The notes under the pieces were generated by a model. The model was given only the letters and a program-made list of their open reading frames with translations. It had not been told where the DNA came from and searched no databases. Shown piece after piece: positions 1-5,940 of a stretch of DNA of 19,975 bases; the first letter of the stretch is position 1; the number at the start of each line of letters is the position of its first letter. The DNA lies in NCBI GenBank assembly GCA_020050175.1, contig JAGVKY010000120.1, positions 1 to 19,975 of the forward strand, written 5' to 3'. The translations under genes and the position numbers were made by a program. Source of the stretch: Parachlamydiales bacterium. Its GTDB lineage: Bacteria > Chlamydiota > Chlamydiia > Chlamydiales > JAJFMK01.

Positions 1-1
1 A

Positions 2-148
2 AGGCTATTCATGCAGAAGAGATCCCCCAAGTGGAAGAACGTCAACTGGCACTATTATAACAAAGCCCTCATTCAAAGAGGAAGCCTACTTGTATGGATA
101 ATGAATGAACTAACCAAACAAGGAATGCCGCGAAGAGAAAAGATTTAA
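2..148 (+). pseudogene. Truncated N-terminus of an IS5-like transposase (IS remnant)
   Basis: An open frame with an ATG at 11 ends at a stop at 146-148 and gives 45 residues. Residues 12-30 include N-W-x-x-Y-N-K-A-L-I-Q-R-G-S-L, then V-W-I. This is the conserved N-terminal signature of IS5-group DDE transposases (NWxxYNxALxxRGSLxxW). A full transposase is about 250-330 residues. Here the match fades after about residue 33 and the frame stops, with none of the DDE catalytic core, so this is a dead remnant. Only ten bases lie upstream, so the left end of the element cannot be seen. Bases 186-200 (a GAGTTTTTCAACAA-type string) resemble the ends of several IS elements, but I cannot confirm a terminal inverted repeat. 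The neighbouring transporter fragment suggests that the insertion or a later deletion removed that gene's 5' half. Confidence 0.6.
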
Positions 149-222
149 ATTGAAAAATCTGAAGTAAGGGGGAGGCTTCAATTTAGGAGTTTTTCAACAA
201 CGCCGACAAAAATATCCGAACA

Positions 223-828
223 TTGAACTTTAGTAGAATGTTAAACAACTTGGCCTATGTTGGTTGGACAACATCATTACCTTTATTGTTAGCACGTCTT
301 GCTAAAGGAAATTCTAATTTATTTGCCACAGACCAAGGGATTTCTATGACTTTGGTTTCCTTGGGCTTTTTAAGTTCTAGCCTATTAGGCGGCTTTCTCG
401 GCTCGAAGAAGCCATTAATCTCTTTGTTCGTATGGGCTGCATCCTTTCTGGGGTTCTTTTCAGTTCTTTTACTGGGCACTTCTCTTCTTTTCGAAACATC
501 GCTTTATTTAAGCGCTTTTCTTTCGGGGGTAGGGACCTACTGCTTTCGAATATCTGGCATGACATTAGGCCAGGCTTTTACACCTCCAGAAGATCTAGGC
601 TCAGTCATTATTGCAGGCGATGCTCTTGTAAGAGGATGGTCCTTCTTAGTTTCTCTACTTGTTATTGGAGCTTTTCAGATCCACAACTACTTCAACATGC
701 ATGAATTGTTATTAATCCTCTGTATAACGTTCCTTCCCGGACTATCTTTATTTGCACCATTTCTCTTAACAGAGATGACCAAAATTTTTGTGGAACGAAA
801 TAGAGTAAGGGGCAAAAAATCAAATTAA
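223..828 (+). CDS. MFS-type transporter, C-terminal half only (probably 5'-truncated)
   Basis: The 201-residue product is very hydrophobic, with about six predicted membrane spans (roughly residues 9-27, 40-60, 64-84, 88-108, 132-152, 162-183) and a basic tail. The stretch around residues 113-137, with G-Q-A-F-T-P-P-E-D-L-G and then a G-D-A-L-V-R segment, resembles the loop and helix near TM10-TM11 of drug-efflux-type MFS permeases. The protein therefore looks like the second half of a 12-TM carrier. The start is uncertain: TTG at 223 or ATG at 238, neither with a clear Shine-Dalgarno site. The frame stays open back to 187, next to the IS remnant, which fits 5' truncation by a mobile element. 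A six-TM half carrier would be unusual as a functional transporter, so this may be a pseudogene. The substrate cannot be inferred. Confidence 0.6.
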   Translation: MNFSRMLNNLAYVGWTTSLPLLLARLAKGNSNLFATDQGISMTLVSLGFLSSSLLGGFLGSKKPLISLFVWAASFLGFFSVLLLGTSLLFETSLYLSAFLSGVGTYCFRISGMTLGQAFTPPEDLGSVIIAGDALVRGWSFLVSLLVIGAFQIHNYFNMHELLLILCITFLPGLSLFAPFLLTEMTKIFVERNRVRGKKSN

Positions 829-936
829 ATCTGAAATATCTTGGAAATCTTTTCTAGAGAGTGGTTTTACCTAGGCAACATAAACATCTCTGCTTCTTTA
901 CGACCATCTTATGCAGAAAATCTTAATAGGATGTGT

Positions 937-1908
937 TTAGAGGATGGGGGTTTTGCCGCTTTTGTGGGGGATTTCTTCGACGTAGGTGGGGACGCCGTAG
1001 CCAGGGAGGCGGGCGCGGAGTTGGCGGATAATGGCCTTGCCCTCTTCTCGGTCAACTTCGAAGTGGGCACTACCTTCGACTCGATCAAGTTGGTGGAGGT
1101 AGTAGGAGATGATGCCGATATTGATCAGGCGGCGGAAGAGGGCGAAGAGGACTTCAACCGAGTCGTTGATCCCTTTAAGTAAAACAGTTTGACAAAGGAG
1201 GACGATGCCTGCTTTACGAAGACGAGTGTGAGCTTTTTCCACTTCGTCGTCCCACTCTTTTGGGTGGTTCGTATGGAGGACAAAGTAGACGACTCCTTTA
1301 AAAGCTTGTAGGAGGTCAATGAAACCGTCGTCGATTCTTTCGGGGATGCCGATCGAAAAGCGGGTGTGGATCCTAAGCCGTTTGATATGTGGAATGGTAT
1401 TTAATCGGAGCACCAATTCTAAAAGGATTTCATTAGAGAGGGAGAGTGGATCGCCTCCGCTCAAAATGACTTCTTCAATGGAAGGGTCGTTTTCAATGAT
1501 GGCGAGCTCTTCTGCAAAACCGGTCTTTTCGCTTTTTGGGTAGGGATAATTTTTTCTAAAGCAAAAGCGGCAGTTCATCGCGCAAGCTGCTGTCATGACG
1601 AGAAGATTGCGGCTGGCATACTTTTGCAAAAGACGGGGAGTCCGCTGAAAGGCAACATCTTCTACAGGATGTTCAACAAAACCAGTAAACTTTCCTTCCT
1701 CTTTTTTTTGCGGCAAAAATTGTAAAAGAAGGGGATCGTCAATCCTTCCCTTTTCAATTTTTTCGGCAAGTCGTTTCGGTAAATTCAGCGGAAAGTTGGG
1801 TTGAATAAGAACTTGTTCATGGACCTCAGGAGGGAGGTGAAGAAACTCTTGCAGAGTCTTCCAAGAAGTAAAATTTTCGCGCAGCTTAGTGCGCCAAACA
1901 GCAACCAT
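937..1908 (-). CDS. epmB: EF-P (R)-beta-lysylation aminomutase EpmB / KamA-family radical SAM protein
   Basis: This 323-residue radical-SAM, PLP-dependent aminomutase belongs to the lysine 2,3-aminomutase family. In the EpmB branch the enzyme converts L-lysine to (R)-beta-lysine, which EpmA then attaches to elongation factor P. The [4Fe-4S]/SAM motif is C109-x3-C113-x2-C116, the KamA-type spacing. An S-G-G-D-P-L-S SAM-binding segment follows around residue 150. The last residues are K319-T-P-I-L, where K319 corresponds to the family's PLP Schiff-base lysine. The length matches EpmB (about 340 in E. coli) and is well short of catabolic KamA (over 400), because the KamA C-terminal extension is missing. 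The gene starts at an ATG 20 bp downstream of the murA stop, so the two are probably co-transcribed. No Shine-Dalgarno site is evident. epmA and efp are not in the window. Confidence 0.9.
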   Translation of the reverse strand: MVAVWRTKLRENFTSWKTLQEFLHLPPEVHEQVLIQPNFPLNLPKRLAEKIEKGRIDDPLLLQFLPQKKEEGKFTGFVEHPVEDVAFQRTPRLLQKYASRNLLVMTAACAMNCRFCFRKNYPYPKSEKTGFAEELAIIENDPSIEEVILSGGDPLSLSNEILLELVLRLNTIPHIKRLRIHTRFSIGIPERIDDGFIDLLQAFKGVVYFVLHTNHPKEWDDEVEKAHTRLRKAGIVLLCQTVLLKGINDSVEVLFALFRRLINIGIISYYLHQLDRVEGSAHFEVDREEGKAIIRQLRARLPGYGVPTYVEEIPHKSGKTPIL

Positions 1909-1928
1909 AGGAATGGGCTGCTATTTTA

Positions 1929-3314
1929 TCAAATTTTTGGAGTGTTGTCTTGCGAATAACTGATGTCGGCGCCAAGCGAGGTGAGTTTGCTAACGATTTT
2001 TTCGTAGCCCCTCTTTAAGAAATGGACGCCAGATAGGTGGGTTGTCCCCTCAGCAATAAGAGCGGCCATCACATAGGCAAATCCTGCCCGTAGGTCAGGG
2101 ATAGTAATATTTTTACTCTTTAAAGGTGTTTGACCCCGAACGACGAGGCTATGAGGAAATCCTTGAGATGCAAAGCGGCAACAGCCTCCACCTAGACATT
2201 GTCTAAATAAGGAAATATCTGCACCCATTTCGACAAGCGTTTCGGTGTAGCCAAATCTGTTTTCATAAACAGTTTCATGGACGACCGATGAGCCAGCAGC
2301 CTGGGTGAGGAGAACAACAAAAGGTTGTTGCCAATCGGTCATAAATCCAGGGTGGACACCTGTTTCCAGATGAACGCCCCCTTGGAGCGGCCCATCGTAG
2401 AAAAATTCTATACCGCCATGTCGAACCTGAAAGCCTCCACCAACCTCTCTTAACTTATTCAAGAAAGTGATCATATGGAGATGGTCAGCCCCTTCAACAA
2501 AGACACGTCCTTTGGTGCAGATGGCTGCCATCCCAAGAGAGGCCGCTTCAATCCTATCGGTGACAACAGTATGTTCGACATCGTAGAAACGGCGCGAGCC
2601 GTGAATGGTAATCGACCGATCCACATCCACAGTGATATGGGCACCTAGTTTTTGCAGAAAAAGCACAAGTTCAATTATTTCGGGTTCTGTCGCCGCATTT
2701 TTAATGACAGTTGTCCCTTTAGCGGTGATGCTGGCTAAAATCGTATTTTCCGTTGCGCCAACAGAGGGGTAAGGGAGGTGGATGACAGCCCCTTTTAACC
2801 CATCGTGAGCGTGGGCGAAATAGGCCCCCTCCCTTTTCATCTCCCGATATTCGATGGTAGCTCCAAGGCGACTTAAAGCTTCGACGTGGAAATCAACCGG
2901 CCTTTTGCCTATCTGGCAGCCGCCAACCGTAGGGACAATAATATCTTCGTCTGTACGCCCAAGGAGAGCCCCAATCATCAAAATAGGAATGCGGTTTGAA
3001 CCTGAAAAGCGTTGCGGAATATAAGAGGTCTTAAGTTCTGGTGTGACAATTTCCAGAATCCCCTTTTCCCGATCCCAATTGATGAGAGAGCCAATTTCTC
3101 GGCAAAGGGCTACTGTCACATCCACATCGCCAATATCAGGGACATTATAAAAGATACATTTTTTGTCAGAGAGGACAGAGGCAACAAGAAGTTTTGTGAT
3201 AGCGTTTTTTGCACCACTTGCACGGACAGTTCCGACAAGGGGGGTCCCACCCTCAATCTTGAGGGAATTGGTCTGTTTGACCGGAGCGTCTTTGATGCAG
3301 TGTAGAATGGCCAT
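1929..3314 (-). CDS. murA: UDP-N-acetylglucosamine 1-carboxyvinyltransferase MurA
   Basis: MurA transfers enolpyruvate from PEP to UDP-GlcNAc in the cytoplasm, the first committed step of peptidoglycan synthesis. Seen in the sequence: the S-G-A-K36-N motif (E. coli Lys22), the mobile catalytic loop V-G-G-C133-Q-I-G-K-R-P-V-D-F-H (E. coli Cys115 and Arg120), the T-D-W-Q segment carrying the catalytic Asp (E. coli Asp305), and P-D-L-R-A-G near the C-terminus (E. coli Arg397). The protein is 461 residues against about 420 in E. coli, with roughly 14 extra N-terminal residues and small insertions. The loop residue is cysteine, whereas Chlamydia trachomatis MurA has aspartate there and is naturally fosfomycin-resistant. 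A promoter with a perfect -10 lies about 60 bp upstream, and epmB follows after 20 bp. Confidence 0.96.
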   Translation of the reverse strand: MAILHCIKDAPVKQTNSLKIEGGTPLVGTVRASGAKNAITKLLVASVLSDKKCIFYNVPDIGDVDVTVALCREIGSLINWDREKGILEIVTPELKTSYIPQRFSGSNRIPILMIGALLGRTDEDIIVPTVGGCQIGKRPVDFHVEALSRLGATIEYREMKREGAYFAHAHDGLKGAVIHLPYPSVGATENTILASITAKGTTVIKNAATEPEIIELVLFLQKLGAHITVDVDRSITIHGSRRFYDVEHTVVTDRIEAASLGMAAICTKGRVFVEGADHLHMITFLNKLREVGGGFQVRHGGIEFFYDGPLQGGVHLETGVHPGFMTDWQQPFVVLLTQAAGSSVVHETVYENRFGYTETLVEMGADISLFRQCLGGGCCRFASQGFPHSLVVRGQTPLKSKNITIPDLRAGFAYVMAALIAEGTTHLSGVHFLKRGYEKIVSKLTSLGADISYSQDNTPKI

Positions 3315-3374
3315 GAGGGCGAATTTGCAAATCTACCGCCCTTTTAACTCATTTAGATTTAATTTCCAAGAAAA

Positions 3375-3403
3375 ATTATACAATCCAAAATTAAATGATT
3401 AAA
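3375..3403 (-). promoter_or_regulatory. Putative sigma70/sigma66-type promoter of murA-epmB
   Basis: On the minus strand a perfect TATAAT (3380 down to 3375) lies 17 bp downstream of TTTAAT (3403 down to 3398; 3 of 6 matches to TTGACA). Transcription would start near 3368, giving a leader of about 54 nt before the murA ATG. The surrounding 118-bp gap is strongly AT-rich. The assignment rests on sequence alone. Confidence 0.55.
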
Positions 3404-3436
3404 GTTGGTCTCCATTTAAGGGAAACAATCATTTAA
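3391..3436. repeat. 10-bp perfect inverted repeat flanking the murA -35 region
   Basis: TTAAATGATT at 3391-3400 is matched by its exact reverse complement AATCATTTAA at 3427-3436, with 26 bp between them. A further CATTTAAG at 3413-3420 repeats the half-site core, so there are three copies of the TTAAATG core. The left arm overlaps the -35 box of the putative murA promoter and the right arm overlaps the FAS1-gene stop codon. It could be an operator. The low-GC stem and lack of a T-run argue against an intrinsic terminator. Confidence 0.4.
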
Positions 3437-3867
3437 GTGATTTCGGGGAGCATGACGCGGTCGATCGTGTGAATGCAGCCGTTAGAACATTCTAGGTCGC
3501 AATGGATGATTTCTGCGTGGTCAATGCAAAGTCTTCCATGGCGCCTTCCAAGTTCACACCTCTTTCCACTTAACGTTCTAATCTTACCCACTTTAAAAGT
3601 GTTTGAGGGGAGCCTCGAAGGGATGATGTGATAAGTCAAAAGGGTGATCAGATCCACTTTGTTTTCTGGCCTTAAAAGATTATCTAGAGCCCCCTTTTCT
3701 AGGCGAAGAAACGCCTCGTTTGTAGGCGCAAAAAAAGTGTAAGGTCCACCATCTTTTAAGGTTGGAGCAATCCCCGCTCTTTGACAGATTTGGCAAAGAG
3801 TCGAAAAATGGGGATGACTCAATGCAGTTTCTAAGATAGAGGGAACCCTAATGAGGTTATGTGCCAT
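3433..3867 (-). CDS. Fasciclin (FAS1) domain protein
   Basis: A single FAS1 domain fills this 144-residue protein. The H1 motif is at residues 43-53 (Y-T-F-F-A-P-T-N-E-A-F), the Y-H dyad at 79-80 and the H2-like segment at 129-141 (N-G-C-I-H-T-I-D-R-V-M-L-P). FAS1 domains usually mediate adhesion or protein-protein contact outside the cell. This copy has no signal peptide or membrane segment and carries seven cysteines (25, 28, 104, 114, 124, 127, 131), which is unusual for the family. I chose the ATG at 3867 over the in-frame TTG at 3873 because it adds only two residues and is the better start codon. The gene begins 11 bp after the stop of the upstream exported-protein gene, so the two probably form an operon. 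Its function is unknown beyond the fold. Confidence 0.85.
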   Translation of the reverse strand: MAHNLIRVPSILETALSHPHFSTLCQICQRAGIAPTLKDGGPYTFFAPTNEAFLRLEKGALDNLLRPENKVDLITLLTYHIIPSRLPSNTFKVGKIRTLSGKRCELGRRHGRLCIDHAEIIHCDLECSNGCIHTIDRVMLPEIT

Positions 3868-3878
3868 TCTCAAAAGAC

Positions 3879-4229
3879 CTACTGGGAAGCTTTTTTATTG
3901 CTTGCAGCTTTATCGGCCGCTTCTTTATCAGCTTTCTTTGCAGCCTCTTCTTTTTCTTTCTTAGCAGCGGCGTATTTTTTGATGGTGTAATCGTTGACTT
4001 CGGACACTCTCGTTTTAACCTTGATGGGCTGATCAGAACTTGTCTTGCTATTCCAAGTCGTTTTGTTTGTGTCCCATCCCTTGACTTCGCCGTTTGTGTT
4101 TTCTTTTTCCCTCTGAGCTCTTAACCACTCAACTTTAGCCTTACACTTAGAACATTCAGCATAAGCCTTAGGAGGGTAAAGGAACCAAAAGATTCCTAAC
4201 GTAATTGTGAAAACTGTACGGCTAATCAT
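3879..4229 (-). CDS. Small exported Lys/Ala-rich protein of unknown function
   Basis: I do not recognise this 116-residue protein. It has a clear Sec signal peptide: a short basic start, a hydrophobic core at about residues 6-18, and an A-Y-A motif at 22-24 that predicts cleavage before E25. The mature protein opens with C26-S-K-C29, a possible disulfide or metal pair. After a polar, Trp-containing middle comes a highly charged Lys/Glu/Ala tail (about 84-116) that should form a helix. The predicted location is the periplasm or surface. The gene lies 11 bp upstream of the FAS1-domain gene and is probably co-transcribed with it, which hints at a shared envelope role. That is inference only. The ATG start precedes the signal peptide with a weak ribosome-binding site. 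Confidence 0.7.
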   Translation of the reverse strand: MISRTVFTITLGIFWFLYPPKAYAECSKCKAKVEWLRAQREKENTNGEVKGWDTNKTTWNSKTSSDQPIKVKTRVSEVNDYTIKKYAAAKKEKEEAAKKADKEAADKAASNKKASQ

Positions 4230-4312
4230 AGAAACACCGTTAATTAAGGTTTATTTATCTATTTCCCCTTCTATTGAATTTCTTTATTTAAAAGAACCAC
4301 GATCTCTAGTTT

Positions 4313-4318
4313 ATTATA
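4313..4318 (-). promoter_or_regulatory. Possible -10 box upstream of the exported-protein/FAS1 pair
   Basis: A perfect TATAAT reads on the minus strand in the AT-rich 99-bp gap between the ispF stop and the ATG at 4229, about 84 bp upstream of that ATG. No good -35 is present at 16-18 bp, so the call is weak. Confidence 0.3.
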
Positions 4319-4328
4319 GTGGAGCGAC

Positions 4329-4829
4329 TTACAAATATTCTATGGTACTAAGTACAACAAAAGCCTGGACACCAAGACCCAGGCCAAAATCGGTCAGCCC
4401 TTCTCCTGAAGTAGCCGTTATCCCCACCTGGTCCACACTGATTTCCATGAGAGAGGCTATAGACTCTCTCATGGGTAATATTTGCTCTTTGAAATAGGGC
4501 CTTTTCCCCTCAATAGTAATAGCTAAATGTGTGACCTTTTGATTGCCTAATGTTTCTATTGCTTTTTTCAAATAAACAGAACTGTCTGTAATCCCTTGAT
4601 TAAGACATAGTTCATCAGCAATACCACCAAGGATTAATACATGAGTAACTGATGTAATTGCGTTGCAAATAGCATGTAAAATAACATCCCCATCACTATT
4701 AGCTTTAAATCCAGGAACTCCATCAAATAAAATTCCCCCCAAAATACAAGGTTTAGCAACATCTTCCGAAAGAAACCGGTGGCTGTCTTGTCCAATCCCC
4801 GTACGTATAATGTTCTTATTAGTAGACAT
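4329..4829 (-). CDS. ispF: 2-C-methyl-D-erythritol 2,4-cyclodiphosphate synthase IspF
   Basis: IspF cyclises CDP-ME 2-phosphate to MEcPP with release of CMP in the MEP isoprenoid pathway. It acts as a cytoplasmic trimer with one zinc site per active centre. The 166-residue length fits the family (about 155-170). Visible motifs are G-Q-D15-S-H17-R-F and N-S-D-G-D-V-I-L-H52, giving the D-x-H and His zinc ligands. The C-terminal I-T-A-T-S-G-E143-G-L stretch occupies the place of the A-T-T-x-E-x-L-G nucleotide/metal loop. The middle segment (about 64-82) differs from the usual L-G-D-I-G-x-x-F-P-D-T pattern, a divergence I would expect in chlamydial copies. The start codon overlaps the 3' end of cysJ by 11 bp, so translation is probably coupled. 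Confidence 0.9.
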   Translation of the reverse strand: MSTNKNIIRTGIGQDSHRFLSEDVAKPCILGGILFDGVPGFKANSDGDVILHAICNAITSVTHVLILGGIADELCLNQGITDSSVYLKKAIETLGNQKVTHLAITIEGKRPYFKEQILPMRESIASLMEISVDQVGITATSGEGLTDFGLGLGVQAFVVLSTIEYL

Positions 4830-5928
4830 CTCTCTGATACCTTTTTTTGGCTCTTAAATCCTTAAGATAGAGATGGGCAGCCTCTTCAGAGCGATTCCCT
4901 TTTGTTTTAATGATCTCTAAAAGCGCATCTTCGACATCTTTAGCCATTTTGGAAGCATCACCGCAGACGTAGAGGTAAGCCCCCTTTTCTAGCCACTGAA
5001 ATAGCTCATCTGCCTCTTCAAGCATCCGGTGTTGGACATAAATTTTATGCTGCTGATCTCTAGAAAAAGCTGTTGAGAGCTTTAGAGAATTTTCCTGAAC
5101 AAGCTTTTGCCACTCTTCACGGTAAAAAAAATGGTCACTCTCAAACCATTCGCCGAAAAAGAGCCAGTTTGCCCCTTTTGACTCAAGTTTCATCCGCTTT
5201 TGCATAAAACCCCGATAAGGAGCAACTCCTGTACCTGGACCTATCATGATCAAAGGAGCAGAAAGATCATCGGTAAGGGCAAATGCATGGGCAGGTTGAT
5301 GAAAAACCGGAACAAGAGGCACCCCCATCGGCAGTTTGTAACAAAGCTGATAGGAGGCAACTCCATACCTCTTTTTCCCTCTCATTTCGTATTGGATATC
5401 CCGCACTAACAGATGGACCTCATCACCTACTACTTCTTGAGACGAAGCGACCGAATAAAATCGAGGTAAAAGAGGCATGAGAAGGGGCGCAAGCTCTGCC
5501 GGAGTAAAAACAATAGAATGCTCTTCGATAAAATCGGCCAGATGAAAGGAGGTAAGATAAGTTTTTATCGCTTCTCGATCTGATCCGGTCAACAGTTCTT
5601 TAAGAAAGGAGCTCTTGTTTCTTTCGGCCACCACTTCGACAAGTTTTCGATTGATAGAGTTTAAATTGGCTTTTTTCCTAAGAAATACTCCCCATTTTTC
5701 CCGATGGCCCTTTCTGTCCTGAACGACCTCATCTTCGCCGGGAACAAGTTTGAGCATTTCCTCAACTTCATCTTCATTGTTCTCTGGGTAGATCCCCACG
5801 CTGTCGCCTACTTGATAGCGCATGCCAGACCCTTTTAAATCGAGTACAAGATGATAACTTTTCCTCGTTGCATGAGGAGGAGCTAAGGATCGCCTCTCAA
5901 CAATAGAGGCCATATAAGGTAAAGTCAT
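4819..5928 (-). CDS. cysJ: CysJ-like flavoprotein reductase (FAD/NADPH module of sulfite reductase/CPR family)
   Basis: This 369-residue diflavin-reductase-type protein lacks the N-terminal flavodoxin (FMN) domain. The CPR-like FAD-binding domain contains R156-F-Y-S-V-A-S-S, the FAD signature R-x-Y-S-x-x-S, and G-V-A-S at 189-192. The NADPH domain shows G-P-G-T-G-V-A-P at 230-237 and C-G-D-A-S-K-M-A-K-D-V at 322-332. The C-terminus ends in K-R-Y-x-R-D-V-Y369, with the usual terminal aromatic that stacks on FAD. It should move electrons from NADPH to an unidentified acceptor. No sulfite reductase haemoprotein is present here, so a role in sulfite reduction is not supported. The gene starts 7 bp after the large helical protein's stop and overlaps ispF by 11 bp. 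ATG codons at 5928 and 5913 are both possible starts. Confidence 0.88.
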   Translation of the reverse strand: MTLPYMASIVERRSLAPPHATRKSYHLVLDLKGSGMRYQVGDSVGIYPENNEDEVEEMLKLVPGEDEVVQDRKGHREKWGVFLRKKANLNSINRKLVEVVAERNKSSFLKELLTGSDREAIKTYLTSFHLADFIEEHSIVFTPAELAPLLMPLLPRFYSVASSQEVVGDEVHLLVRDIQYEMRGKKRYGVASYQLCYKLPMGVPLVPVFHQPAHAFALTDDLSAPLIMIGPGTGVAPYRGFMQKRMKLESKGANWLFFGEWFESDHFFYREEWQKLVQENSLKLSTAFSRDQQHKIYVQHRMLEEADELFQWLEKGAYLYVCGDASKMAKDVEDALLEIIKTKGNRSEEAAHLYLKDLRAKKRYQRDVY

Positions 5929-5934
5929 GGGAAT

Positions 5935-5940
5935 ATTATA
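5935..5940 (-). promoter_or_regulatory. Possible -10 box at the cysJ start
   Basis: TATAAT reads on the minus strand, overlapping the stop codon of the large helical gene and ending 6 bp before the cysJ ATG at 5928. No recognisable -35 is present at 16-18 bp. If it is real, transcription would begin at about the first ATG, favouring the second in-frame ATG at 5913. It could equally be chance. Confidence 0.2.

Noticed and set aside
1..60. Second open frame at the left edge (19 codons to a stop at 58-60)
   Set aside because: It overlaps the recognisable transposase N-terminus in another frame and has no recognisable content.
841..1182. Plus-strand open frame of 113 codons with Asp/Glu-rich translation
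   Set aside because: It lies opposite epmB, whose radical-SAM motifs and length are intact. The acidic composition is the mirror of epmB codon usage.
4819..5928. Assimilatory sulfate reduction as the role of the cysJ-like gene
   Set aside because: There is no haemoprotein subunit, no FMN domain and no other sulfur-assimilation gene in the window.
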